A stretch of 64,000 bases of DNA from Drosophila persimilis (Eukaryota; Arthropoda; Insecta; Diptera; Drosophilidae). Below the pieces are notes generated by a model, which saw nothing but the letters and a program-made list of their open reading frames with translations, was not told where the DNA came from and made no database searches. The position numbers and the translations under genes are program-made. Below, piece by piece: positions 36,901 through 49,851 of this stretch. The first letter of the stretch is position 1, and each line of letters opens with the position of its first letter. The DNA lies in the NCBI RefSeq assembly GCF_003286085.1, contig NW_020825298.1, positions 1,736,001 through 1,800,000 on the forward strand, given 5' to 3'.

Positions 36901-39663
36901 TGCTGCTCTGCATTCTGGTTCCTCATCGAAGTGGCTGCAATCTGGTTACTTGGCTTCCGTCTCGGCAGCTGCTCATTATGTGCGCCAGTTGCCTCGGTTC
37001 CAGCACACAAATCTCCCTAAAGTAATTTACCATCAAATGTTGGTGGTGCTGTTGCTGCTGCAAAGTGCACTCTGCTATTTTTCAAATCGCAAAACCCAGA
37101 CAACAACAGGAACAGAAGGAGACGGCTGCTTCTGGCCCGGGTCTGACTTCTGGCTTGAAGATGAAACTGAAATTGAATTGCGATTGATATTGATTGGCTG
37201 CGTGCTTGAGCGACAACTCGGCTAAAATCATGTGCAGCCAGGCAGGGATTTCCAGACCATCACAAGCGTCTTGTAACTTTCGCTTATTGTTGTTTCTTAG
37301 CTTTCTATATCGTATATATATGCTTATATATATATGACATTATGAGCAGCCCAAAAGAATCCATGGCCAGATCTCCATCTCTGTCTTCCGTTGCCCCCTG
37401 AAGAGCGCAATTCCTGGCTGCATCTTTGGGTTTGGTTTTTTCGAGTGTGGCCTGGCTTGAAATCGAATTTGGAGTCCCTCAGCTCCGCTCGATCCGCTCG
37501 GATGCAGTCCGCTGTATATCCATCTATAGCTTGTGTATTGTTTAGTCAAGTGCAGCTGCTCGTGCAACTTGTTTATGTGCCGGGCAAATATAGTTTCGAT
37601 GGGGCCATGAGTGCGAGTATGAGTGTGCGAGTTATATGGAAGCCCTGTCAAGACATTTTTGCTTGCAATTTAATATAGCTCAACTGCAATTGGCAGAATT
37701 AACTGGGAAATTTCTCAATTTCCTGTGTGCCACACAGAGGGGACAGGGATTTCGATTCGAACCTAACTGTGCTCACAGTGGGTGAAGGTGATAATTATGC
37801 TTGATTAATATGTGCGGCCTGCAACTGTGCAACTGTGCAACTGTTTTGAGAACCTTGCTCTCGCCTTTCAGAGCTGCCCATCTAAGATGTGTGTCTGTTA
37901 TTCAAAACAATCTCCATTCGCCCATTTGTACTCTCTGTAATAACTCCCCTGTCAGTAAATATGCTATTTTGTAGTAATTAAATAGTACAAATCAGAGCGA
38001 GCACACTGTGGCAGGATTGCTTGCGGAAGCAATCAAACAAACGCAGTAACAAGGATTGCATTAGGATGCATACAAAAGCACTCCAGGACATCAGGAGACC
38101 ACAAAAGGTGCACAGGCGAACAGGTGCCAAGAGTGCAAGAACTAGGAGAAGGAGCAGGAGCAGAACTTTCTGCTGCTACAATAAACAGAAAAGCAACCAA
38201 CAATGGCAGTTCCTGCCAGAACAGAACAGGAGAGGGAGAAGGATCCATGCAGGAGTCGTGGAGGAAAAGTGGGAGCATACGTGGGAGCCATAGCGGATAT
38301 CCTTGCGGCACTAAAAATATTTTCTACCAAATTTACAATATGAAGTGGCTTCAAGGTGCTTGTTCGTATGGTATGTATCGTGTGTTGCCTTGCCACTACA
38401 TTCACATTCACATGGACAAAGACACATTCAAAGAACCCATACACACACACATGCACCCACTTGTATAGAAATGTTGCACTTCATTGCGTTGACAGAAACA
38501 AACGTGGTAGAGTCAGAACAGCATATGGAAGTTCCTCCTGCTCCACTCCTCGGTGTTCGGTGCTCAGTTCCGGCTCTGTGGGAGCTCCAGCTGTTGCCTT
38601 TGCTGTTGACACTGAGTGCATTTCAAACATAATTTTCAATTTTCATGCATGTTTTGGCATTTGCTCGTGGTGTCGCCGGGTGCGAAATTGTTTCTCCGCT
38701 GCTACAATACTCATGACACTCTTTGATTTGCTTAATGGCCGCTTAGTGATTCTGCAGTGGGCACTGCACAGCTAGTGGGAAGGGTAATTTTCATTGGAAA
38801 AGCTCTGGATTTGAGCGCACTCACCACTTAAAGGGCTTAAAGTATCAATGGAGATTTTCCCTGCCTGCATATATGTAAAGGATGATAATGGATACTTTTT
38901 CGATAGGGTATATATATATATTTCGAGGGGATATTCATGTGTATGCTCTGTTGCTTGTCTGTCAATCGCTTTATGCTGGAATATTTGAAGCGTATAAAGC
39001 CTGGACCTCATCATCTGACTTTTATAAATATTAAATGTTGTTTGTCACAGACTTTGAGGAGGAAAATAAAAGAGTATTTGTACTTTAAAAACACTTATGA
39101 CCATAACATAACCATTGAAATCAATATAATTAATAATTCTGTATGATTTACATATTTTAATGGCTTTTTAAAACAATTTTAAATATGGTAATCAGAAATT
39201 CTTGATTGAAATTAAGTTGCAGGACGTTTCATCATAACAATGGCTTTTGTGTTATTTTAAGTGAATTTGGGTCAGAAAAAAGAACAATAGGTGTTATGTG
39301 TAAGGCAGTAAATGCATTAAGCCCCCGTCCACATCCCGAGTAAAATCCCAGAGATGGGGATTTCTAGGTTTATCTCCTTGTTTAGTGATTTCTTGGGTCA
39401 ATCAGTCATTCAAACAAACGTGCCCATAGACTTATATTTGTAAAAATACATAAATTAATTTTCAAAAATGTATTCCTATATTCACTTCAATTTTCCACTT
39501 TTCCCTTTCACGCAATTAAATAGCTTAAAATAACATGATGTTTTTAATCATTTAAAATGTAATTTGCATTCAATTGGAACCGCTCAAACGGCGTAAACGA
39601 GCAATTTTTGTAATGTGGTTAAAATCATTTGGCTAAGAGAATTAAATTGCCGCGCCTCTCTCC

Positions 39664-39690
39664 GTGTGTGTGTGTGTGTGTGTGTGTGTG
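39664..39690. repeat. GT microsatellite
   Basis: This is a perfect GT dinucleotide run of 27 bp in gene-free DNA. Confidence 0.9.
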
Positions 39691-41529
39691 CTTATGTGTG
39701 CGGATGGCAAGCGAAGCATTTGATATGCGCTTTGAGACCGAAGCACAAAACGCTTAAAAGCTGTTTAAAATGTGCACACAGGAATACACAGGGTGTAAGC
39801 CCAGCCCCATGCACATATACCAACTCGTATACGAGTATAGCGACTGTTAAAGTTGGAGTCAAAGGGGAAGCGTACCGCCCACTCGAATAACAATGGCAGC
39901 AGTAACGACATCATCCTGCCAGCGAGGAATTGGACGGGCTTTAGCTTTGGGCCAGCCACGGAATAGTCCTGGACTACGCTGCACTCCTCTCTTCTCCACA
40001 CCGCTCTGTTCTGTGTTCTCTGTTCCCCAAGGCAGCATAATTAATTGCGGTAATTAGTGTGTTGGCAACAAACAGCAAACACACGAAAAACATTCAACAA
40101 CAGCGGCAGCAAGAGCAACACGGACTCAGCTCACAAGAGGGCCGGCAAAAGTAGCAAAACCAGCTAAAAGGAGTCTAGAGGAGCCGGTAACAGGATTTCA
40201 ATGCAGTGGGCTCATTTACTTTATAGAAGATTTGTGGGGCCCCCCACTTCTGGCATATTAGTTAGTTCTCGAGAAAGTTTTATTTACGACTGTGCGGAGG
40301 GCGGAGGGTGGCTTACAGTCGGATAAGAAACAGCGTATTCCACGACTCTTGACTGTTCACTGCTGAAGGCCCATGGCGCTAATTTAGCCAGCCGCCGCGG
40401 CGCATTGCTGCGGCATCATTAGAAAGAGAAAAATGATTTTTATTGCTAAACAAACAGACAAACAGAAAAACAGGCTAAAGCCGGGTCAGAGGGACAAATA
40501 CTCGTACTTCAAGCAAATCTCAGTAGCTAATAAGCAGAAGCAGAAGCAGTAAAAGTGTAGAAAGCAAAAAGGAGAACCGTCTTCCGAGGATGTAGAGTCC
40601 CAGTCCGGGGGCTGTTGCTCCAGCTCGGAGTTGTACTCGGGGACTTTTTGTTATTCGCTTTAATTGGTCACTTGGCGCGCGCAGAGAAAAACAATTTAAT
40701 TTTCCCCATTTTCTTATTATCTCGATGTAGCACTCCAGCTCGAGAGATTTCTCCTAGTTTTCCGTCTGTGCAGGGACTTTTCTTGCACGCGGGAGAGTCC
40801 TGTCCCGTCCAGCTCCGTCTCCACGACGGCTTCGGGGCAGCAACGTTTATGTAATTAAGCGTTGCATACTTTTCCGCGCTAGCTGCTCTGGAAAAGCGGA
40901 GCTGCTGCTACTGGTGCTGCTACTGTTGTGCCCTCAAAGGCGGCCAGGGCACTGGGGCGTGGCAACGTCTGTTGTGTGTTATTACCACCGCAGTCATTAA
41001 ATCTTTTGTGTGTAATTAAAAAATTACAATTTAATGCCTGGCGCTCATTTATTGACACGGCGAGGGGCATCCGACCAGAGGAGGGTCATTCCGACACAAG
41101 GACTTAACCAGTGGAAAATCTGGAAAAGCGTGTGGAACATGAGGCAGTGAACGTAATTCTTAACAGCGGAAGTCAGCCGGATTACAGTCCTATTTGAGAG
41201 CATATGTATGTTTCTTCATTAAGGCTTATGATAATTTATTTGATGTATTTTTGAATCCTTTAAAATCAAAATACAGAACTTTTTCTTTTCTGGATTTTAA
41301 CTCACCAAAACACTGCGAGGGGAGCTCACAAAGCACTGGGCAAATACCTGTGGCCGGGGTGCTGGACGGAGTACAGCACATCCAGACCAGGGCACGAATT
41401 GCGGAGAAAATTAAATATGATTGGCTGGCTGAGAAAACTAAGCTTTTTATGGCTGGGGATGTTGACTGCAGATAAGGACTCCAAAAAATCAAGAGTTAAG
41501 ATATTAATTGAAGTATTATTTAGTCATTT

Positions 41530-41966
41530 ACTTTATTGAACTCTTCCTTTCAGTTTAGCAAGTCGCTCCCTCCGGTGGCCAGGAATACCTCTTACGTGCG
41601 AGCGGGCACCGATATGCCCACCAGAGTTTACCAGCGGCTTCACGCTTCTGGTTTTCCGGTTCATATGAGTGTGTGTGCGCTCGATGACGGCTGTCCACTC
41701 CTGGCACCGAAACAGCTGACATCGCCAACTCCCCGTCGGCACCTGCGCACTGAGCCGTGCCTCGGGACATAATTACTGTCGCGCGAAGCTGTGGCCTTTG
41801 GCCTGGTCGACCTTTGGGTCCGACTTCTCGGGAAGTCCAAGGGATGTGCTCCTGACTGGACTGTGGCGCACACTGGCTGTCCTGCTGCTTGATGCCGCTT
41901 CTGTGTCGCTGAATTTACAATGTAGCGTCCCATCCACTGCAGCAGGTACCAGAGATCGACGGCCGC
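41530..41966. other. GC-rich segment beside the array element, possible mobile-element relic
   Basis: This segment is clearly more GC-rich than its surroundings and has open frames of 70-140 codons on both strands. On the minus strand, a frame across 42086-41661 reads in part GEIRYDAAVDLWYLLQWMGR, which looks coding but matches nothing I can name. It abuts the left inverted repeat. It may be a decayed coding part of the same mobile element or an older insertion. Confidence 0.25.
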
Positions 41967-42218
41967 GTCGTATCTGATTTCCCCCACCAGACATAGTCCT
42001 ATCAAGGCATTACCGAGGCGTATCCGAGACAGACCGAGTCCTATCCCAGCCAGACAGAATCGTATCCCAGCAGGACAGAAGCGCACCCATTGCAGGATCC
42101 GAACCTAACAGGCCATCGTTATTCTTCGACCTGGCCATCGATAATAAGGATCATGGTCAAGGTCACCAAGGAAGGCGCTACGCGGGATACTACACTCTAG
42201 GTAGATCTTGTCGTTGTT

Positions 42219-42256
<38 letters not shown>

Positions 42257-42418
42257 TAAGCTAAGTTTTGATGAATAAAACTATTGAAAAATCATCCTTG
42301 CTGTATCCTTTATCGGGGAAAATAAACCGATTTAAAAAAGGCGTGGCACGCCCACATCGGTTCACAAAAACGAAGCAAACTAAAGATTTTTGATTTTGGA
42401 AAATGTTCTTGATCCTTG
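41967..42418 (+). repeat. Left inverted repeat arm
   Basis: The arm begins at GTCGTATCTGATTT and ends at GATCCTTG, where the first, partly deleted array unit begins. It contains a perfect TA run at 42222-42254 and the block AGGCGTGGCACGCCCACATC. Two short imperfect repeats with CGTATCCCAGC and CTATCCCAGC occur near 42030-42085. Confidence 0.75.
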
Positions 42419-42986
42419 TAATGATGTAACCATCATGAATTTTTGCGAAAATCGTAAATCTCCCCATTACGGAAAGACATGCCACTCCCCGATCGGCCCA
42501 TAAATAGTCCAGATATAGCGTACAGAAGAAACAAGGACTTTAATGATATGTAATCCTAATCTTCAGAAGGCTATATCTCAGATAAATAAGGCCAGATCGA
42601 TGAAGGACCAACTCTGCCAGGATCGTGACGATCCAAACTGTCGAACGGCATCAAAATCTCGACTACGAAAATGAGGCCGATTTTTGTCAAATTTAATGAT
42701 GTTACCATCATGATTTTTTGCGAAAATCGTGAAAAAATGTATGTCCTTTTTTCCGATGGCAGTCGATTGGCGGGACTCTCTCGATTACAGAAAGACATGC
42801 CACTCCCCGATCGGCCCATAAATAGCCCAGATATAGCCTCAGAAGAAACCAGGATTTTAATGATATGCAATCCTAATCTTCAGAAGGCTATATCTCAGAT
42901 AAATAGGCCAGATCGATGAGGGACCAACTCTGCCAGGATCGTGACGATCCAAACTGTCGAACGGCATCAAAATCTCGACTACGAAA

Positions 42987-45404
42987 ATGAGGCCGATTTT
43001 TGTCAAATTTAATGATGGTTACATCATGATTTTTTGCGAAAATCTTGAAAAAATGTATGTCCTTTTTTCCGATGGCAGTCGATTGGCAGGACTTTCCCCA
43101 TTACGGAAAGACATGCCACTCCCCGATCGGCAAATAAATAGCCCAGATATAGCCTCAGAAGAAACCAGGATTTTAATGATATGCAATCCTAATCTTCAGA
43201 AGGCTATATCTCAGATAAATAGGCCAGATCGATGAGGGACCAACTCTGCCAGGATCGTGACGATCCAAACTGTCGAACGGCATCAAAATCTCGACTACGA
43301 AAATGAGGCCGATTTTTGTCAAATTTAATGATGTAACCATCATGATTTTTTGCGAAAATCGTGAAAAAATGTATGTCCTTTTTTCCGATGGCAGTCGATT
43401 GGCAGGACTTTCCCCATTACGGAAAGACATGCCACTCCCCGATCGGCAAATAAATAGCCCAGATATAGCCTCAGAAGAAACCAGGATTTGAATGATATGC
43501 AATCCTAATCTTCAGAAGGCTATATCTCAGATAAAAAGGCCAGATCGATGAGGGACCAACTCTGCCAGGATCGTGACGATCCAAACTGTCGAACGGCATC
43601 AAAATCTCGACTACGAAAATGAGGCCGATTTTTGTCAAATTTAATGATGGTTACATCATGATTTTTTGCGAAAATCTTGAAAAAATGTATGTCCTTTTTT
43701 CCGATGGCAGTCGATTGGCAGGACTTTCCCCATTACGGAAAGACATGCCACTCCCCGATCGGCAAATAAATAGCCCAGATATAGCCTCAGAAGAAACCAG
43801 GATTTTAATGATATGCAATCCTAATCTTCAGAAGGCTATATCTCAGATAAATAGGCCAGATCGATGAGGGACCAACTCTGCCAGGATCGTGACGATCCAA
43901 ACTGTCGAACGGCATCAAAATCTCGACTACGAAAATGAGGCCGATTTTTGTCAAATTTAATGATGTAACCATCATGATTTTTTGCGAAAATCGTGAAAAA
44001 ATGTATGTCCTTTTTTCCGATGGCAGTCGATTGGCAGGACTTTCCCCATTACGGAAAGACATGCCACTCCCCGATCGGCAAATAAATAGCCTTCTGACGA
44101 TCCAAACTGTCGAACGGCATCAAAATCTCGACTACGAAAATGAGGCCGATTTTTGTCAAATTTAATGATGTAACCATCATGATTTTTTGCGAAAATCGTG
44201 AAAAAATGTATGTCCTTTTTTCCGATGGCAGTCGATTGGCAGGACTTTCCCCATTACGGAAAGACATGCCACTCCCCGATCGGCAAATAAATAGCCCAGA
44301 TATAGCCTCAGAAGAAACCAGGATTTGAATGATATGCAATCCTAATCTTCAGAAGGCTATATCTCAGATAAAAAGGCCAGATCGATGAGGGACCAACTCT
44401 GCCAGGATCGTGACGATCCAAACTGTCGAACGGCATCAAAATCTCGACTACGAAAATGAGGCCGATTTTTGTCAAATTTAATGATGGTTACATCATGATT
44501 TTTTGCGAAAATCTTGAAAAAATGTATGTCCTTTTTTCCGATGGCAGTCGATTGGCAGGACTTTCCCCATTACGGAAAGACATGCCACTCCCCGATCGGC
44601 AAATAAATAGCCCAGATATAGCCTCAGAAGAAACCAGGATTTTAATGATATGCAATCCTAATCTTCAGAAGGCTATATCTCAGATAAATAGGCCAGATCG
44701 ATGAGGGACCAACTCTGCCAGGATCGTGACGATCCAAACTGTCGAACGGCATCAAAATCTCGACTACGAAAATGAGGCCGATTTTTGTCAAATTTAATGA
44801 TGTAACCATCATGATTTTTTGCGAAAATCGTGAAAAAATGTATGTCCTTTTTTCCGATGGCAGTCGATTGGCAGGACTTTCCCCATTACGGAAAGACATG
44901 CCACTCCCCGATCGGCAAATAAATAGCCCAGATATAGCCTCAGAAGAAACCAGGATTTGAATGATATGCAATCCTAATCTTCAGAAGGCTATATCTCAGA
45001 TAAAAAGGCCAGATCGATGAGGGACCAACTCTGCCAGGATCGTGACGATCCAAACTGTCGAACGGCATCAAAATCTCGACTACGAAAATGAGGCCGATTT
45101 TTGTCAAATTTAATGATGGTTACATCATGATTTTTTGCGAAAATCTTGAAAAAATGTATGTCCTTTTTTCCGATGGCAGTCGATTGGCAGGACTTTCCCC
45201 ATTACGGAAAGACATGCCACTCCCCGATCGGCAAATAAATAGCCCAGATATAGCCTCAGAAGAAACCAGGATTTAAATGATATGCAATCCTAATCTTCAG
45301 AAGGCTATATCTCAGATAAATAGGGCCAGATCGATGAGGGACGAACTCTGCCAGGATCGTGACGATCCAAACTGTCGAACGGCATCAAAATCTCGACTAC
45401 GAAA
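42987..45404 (+). repeat. 632-bp dimer block at the left end of the array
   Basis: Two unit types alternate. One has the loop GTTA, the text AATCTTG and GATTTTAATG; the other has the loop TAAC, AATCGTG, GATTTGAATG and the spelling GATAAAAAGG. The order is broken once, by the 205-bp unit at 43935. The same pair reappears at 56158-56789 near the right end, so the array edges share ancestry that the centre lacks. Confidence 0.8.
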
Positions 45405-48273
45405 ATGAGGCCGATTTTTGTCAAATTTAATGATGTAACCATCATGATTTTTTGCGAAAATCGTGAAAAAATGTATGTCCTTTTTTCCGATGGCAGTCGA
45501 TTGGCGGGACTCTCTCTATTACAGAAAGACATGCCACTCCCCGATCGGCAAATAAATAGCCAAGATATAGCGTACAGAAGAATCCAGGATTTGAATGATA
45601 TGCAATCCTAATCTTCAGAAGGCTATATCTCAGATAAATAGGGCCAGATCGATGAGGGACCAACTCTGCCAGGATCGTGACGATCCAAACTGTCGAACGG
45701 CATCAAAATCTCGACTACGAAAATGAGGCCGATTTTTGTCAAATTTAATGATGTAACCATCATGATTTTTTGAGAAAATCGTGAAAAAATGTATGTCCTT
45801 TTTTCCGATGGCAGTCGATTGGCAGGACTCTCCCCATTACGGAAAGACATGCCACTCCCCGATCGGCAAATAAATAGCCCAGATATAGCCTCAGAAGAAA
45901 CCAGGATTTTAATGATATGCAATCCTAATCTTCAGAAGGCTATATCTCAGATAAATAGGGCCAGATCGATGAGGGACCAACTCTGCCAGGATCGTGACGA
46001 TCCACACTGTCGAACGGCATCAAAATCTCGACTACGAAAATGAGGCCGATTTTTGTCAAATTTAATGATGGTTACATCATGATATATTGCGAAAATCTTG
46101 AAAAAATGTATGTCCTTTTTTCCGATGGCAGTCGATTGGCAGGACTTTCCCCATTACGGAAAGACATGCCACTCCCCGATCGGCAAATAAATAGCCAAGA
46201 TATAGCGTACAGAAGAATCCAGGATTTGAATGATATGCAATCCTAATCTTCAGAAGGCTATATCTCAGATAAATAGGGCCAGATCGATGAGGGACCAACT
46301 CTGCCAGGATCGTGACGATCCAAACTGTCGAACGGCATCAAAATCTCGACTACGAAAATGAGGCCGATTTTTGTCAAATTTAATGATGTAACCATCATGA
46401 TTTTTTGCGAAAATCTTGAAAAAATGTATGTCCTTTTTTCCGATGGCAGTCGATTGGCAGGACTTTCCCCATTACGGAAAGACATGCCACTCCCCGATCG
46501 GCAAATAAATAGCCCAGATATAGCCTCAGAAGAAACCAGGATTTAAATGATATGCAATCCTAATCTTCAGAAGGCTATATCTCAGATAAATAGGGCCAGA
46601 TCGATGAGGGACCAACTCTGCCAGGATCGTGACGATCCAAACTGTCGAACGGCATCAAAATCTCGACTACGAAAATGAGGCCGATTTTTGTCAAATTTAA
46701 TGATGTAACCATCATGATTTTTTGCGAAAATCGTGAAAAAATGTATGTCCTTTTTTCCGATGGCAGTCGATTGGCAGGACTCTCCCCATTACGGAAAGAC
46801 ATGCCACTCCCCGATCGGCAAATAAATAGCCAAGATATAGCGTACAGAAGAATCCAGGATTTGAATGATATGCAATCCTAATCTTCAGAAGGCTATATCT
46901 CAGATAAATAGGGCCAGATCGATGAGGGACCAACTCTGCCAGGATCGTGACGATCCACACTGTCGAACGGCATCAAAATCTCGACTACGAAAATGAGGCC
47001 GATTTTTGTCAAATTTAATGATGTAACCATCATGATTTTTTGCGAAAATCGTGAAAAAATGTATGTCCTTTTTTCCGATGGCAGTCGATTGGCAGGACTC
47101 TCCCCATTACGGAAAGACATGCCACTCCCCGATCGGCAAATAAATAGCCAAGATATAGCCTCAGAAGAAGCCAGGATTTTAATGATATGCAATCCTAATC
47201 TTCAGAAGGCTATATCTCAGATAAATAGGGCCAGATCGATGAGGGACCAACTCTGCCAGGATCGTGACGATCCACACTGTCGAACGGCATCAAAATCTCG
47301 ACTACGAAAATGAGGCCGATTTTTGTCAAATTTAATGATGTAACCACCATCATTACATCATGATATTTTGCGAAAATCTTGAAAAAATGTATGTCCTTTT
47401 TTCCGATGGCAGTCGATTGGCAGGACTTTCCCCATTACGGAAAGACATGCCACTCCCCGATCGGCCCATATATAGCCCAGATATAGCGTACAGAAGAATC
47501 CAGGATTTGAATGATATGCAATCCTAATCTTCAGAAGGCTATATCTCAGATAAATAGGGCCAGATCGATGAGGGACCAACTCTGCCAGGATCGTGACGAT
47601 CCAAACTGTCGAACGGCATCAAAATCTCGACTACGAAAATGAGGCCGATTTTTGTCAAATTTAATGATGTAACCATCATGATTTTTTGCGAAAATCGTGA
47701 AAAAATGTATGTCCTTTTTTCCGATGGCAGTCGATTGGCAGGACTCTCCCCATTACGGAAAGACATGCCACTCCCCGATCGGCAAATAAATAGCCCAGAT
47801 ATAGCCTCAGAAGAAACCAGGATTTTAATGATATGCAATCCTAATCTTCAGAAGGCTATATCTCAGATAAATAGGGCCAGATCGATGAGGGACCAACTCT
47901 GCCAGGATCGTGACGATCCAAACTGTCGAACGGCATCAAAATCGCGACTACGAAAATGAGGCCGATTTTTGTCAAATTTAATGATGTAACCATCATGATT
48001 TTTTGCGAAAATCGTGAAAAAATGTATGTCCTTTTTTCCGATGGCAGTCGATTGGCAGGACTCTCCCCATTACGGAAAGACATGCCACTCCCCGATCGGC
48101 AAATAAATAGCCAAGATATAGCGTACAGAAGAATCCAGGATTTGAATGATATGCAATCCTAATCTTCAGAAGGCTATATCTCAGATAAATAGGGCCAGAT
48201 CGATGAGGGACCAACTCTGCCAGGATCGTGACGATCCACACTGTCGAACGGCATCAAAATCTCGACTACGAAA

Positions 48274-49851
48274 ATGAGGCCGATTTTTGTCAAATTTAAT
48301 GATGGTTACATCATGATTTTTTGCGAAAATCGTGAAAAAATGTATGTCCTTTTTTCCGATGGCAGTCGATTGGCAGGACTCTCCCCATTACGGAAAGACA
48401 TGCCACTCCCCGATCGGCAAATAAATAGCCCAGATATAGCCTCAGAAGAAACCAGGATTTTAATGATATGCAATCCTAATCTTCAGAAGGCTATATCTCA
48501 GATAAATAGGGCCAGATCGATGAGGGACCAACTCTGCCAGGATCGTGACGATCCACACTGTCGAACGGCATCAAAATCTCGACTACGAAAATGAGGCCGA
48601 TTTTTGTCAAATTTAATGATGTAACCATCATGATTTTTTGCGAAAATCGTGAAAAAATGTATGTCCATTTTTCCGATGGCAGTCGATTGGCAGGACTCTC
48701 CCCATTACGGGGGGATAGAGCCAGATCGATGAAGGACCAACTCTGCCAGGATCGTGACGATCCAAACTGTCGAACGGCATCAAAATCTCGACTACGAAAA
48801 TGAGGCCGATTTTTGTCAAATTTAATGATGTAACCATCATGATTTTTTGCGAAAATCGTGAAAAAATGTATGTCCTTTTTTCCGATGGCAGTCGATTGGC
48901 AGGACTCTCCCCATTACGGAAAGACATGCCACTCCCCGATCGGCAAATAAATAGCCCAGATATAGCCTCAGAAGAAACCAGGATTTAAATGATATGCAAT
49001 CCTAATCTTCAGAAGGCTATATCTCAGATAAATAGGGCCAGATCGATGAGGGACCAACTCTGCCAGGATCGTGACGATCCAAACTGTCGAACGGCATCAA
49101 AATCTCGACTACGAAAATGAGGCCGATTTTTGTCAAATTTAATGATGTAACCATCATGATTTTTTGCGAAAATCGTGAAAAAATGTATGTCCTTTTTTCC
49201 GATGGCAGTCGATTGGCAGGACTCTCCCCATTACGGGGGGATAGAGCCAGATCGATGAAGGACCAACTCTGCCAGGATCGTGACGATCCAAACTGTCGAA
49301 CGGCATCAAAATCTCGACTACGAAAATGAGGCCGATTTTTGTCAAATTTAATGATGGTTACATCATGATTTTTTGCGAAAATCGTGAAAAAATGTATGTC
49401 CTTTTTTCCGATGGCAGTCGATTGGCAGGACTCTCCCCATTACGGAAAGACATGCCACTCCCCGATCGGCAAATAAATAGCCCAGATATAGCCTCAGAAG
49501 AAACCAGGATTTTAATGATATGCAATCCTAATCTTCAGAAGGCTATATCTCAGATAAATAGGGCCAGATCGATGAGGGACCAACTCTGCCAGGATCGTGA
49601 CGATCCACACTGTCGAACGGCATCAAAATCTCGACTACGAAAATGAGGCCGATTTTTGTCAAATTTAATGATGTAACCATCATGATTTTTTGCGAAAATC
49701 GTGAAAAAATGTATGTCCATTTTTCCGATGGCAGTCGATTGGCAGGACTCTCCCCATTACGGGGGGATAGAGCCAGATCGATGAAGGACCAACTCTGCCA
49801 GGATCGTGACGATCCAAACTGTCGAACGGCATCAAAATCTCGACTACGAAA
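48274..49851 (+). repeat. 526-bp higher-order repeat (317 + 209 bp)
   Basis: Full and deleted units alternate: starts at 48274, 48591, 48800, 49117, 49326 and 49643. All deleted units share the junction CATTACGGGGGGATAGAGCC. A private change (ATGTCCATTTTTCC in place of ATGTCCTTTTTTCC) marks the units at 48591 and 49643 and recurs at 55133, which indicates copying in larger blocks. Confidence 0.85.

Larger units (their letters stand above)
28766..41529. other. Large intergenic region, no supported gene
   Basis: I could support no coding exon in these 12.8 kb. Frames up to about 168 codons occur (33.0-33.3, 36.5-37.2, 38.1-38.8 kb) but overlap each other in several frames and lack start or splice context. 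The stretch has AT microsatellites (for example 31.38-31.40, 37.31-37.34 and 38.91-38.92 kb), a GT run at 39.66 kb and short, GC-richer islands near 36.6-37.2 and 40.6-40.95 kb. One CTCF-like word is listed separately. Confidence 0.5.

Noticed and set aside
36540-37225. Two overlapping plus-strand frames of 161 and 168 codons
   Set aside because: They overlap in different frames over the same GC-richer DNA; neither has coding-like codon choice or a known motif.
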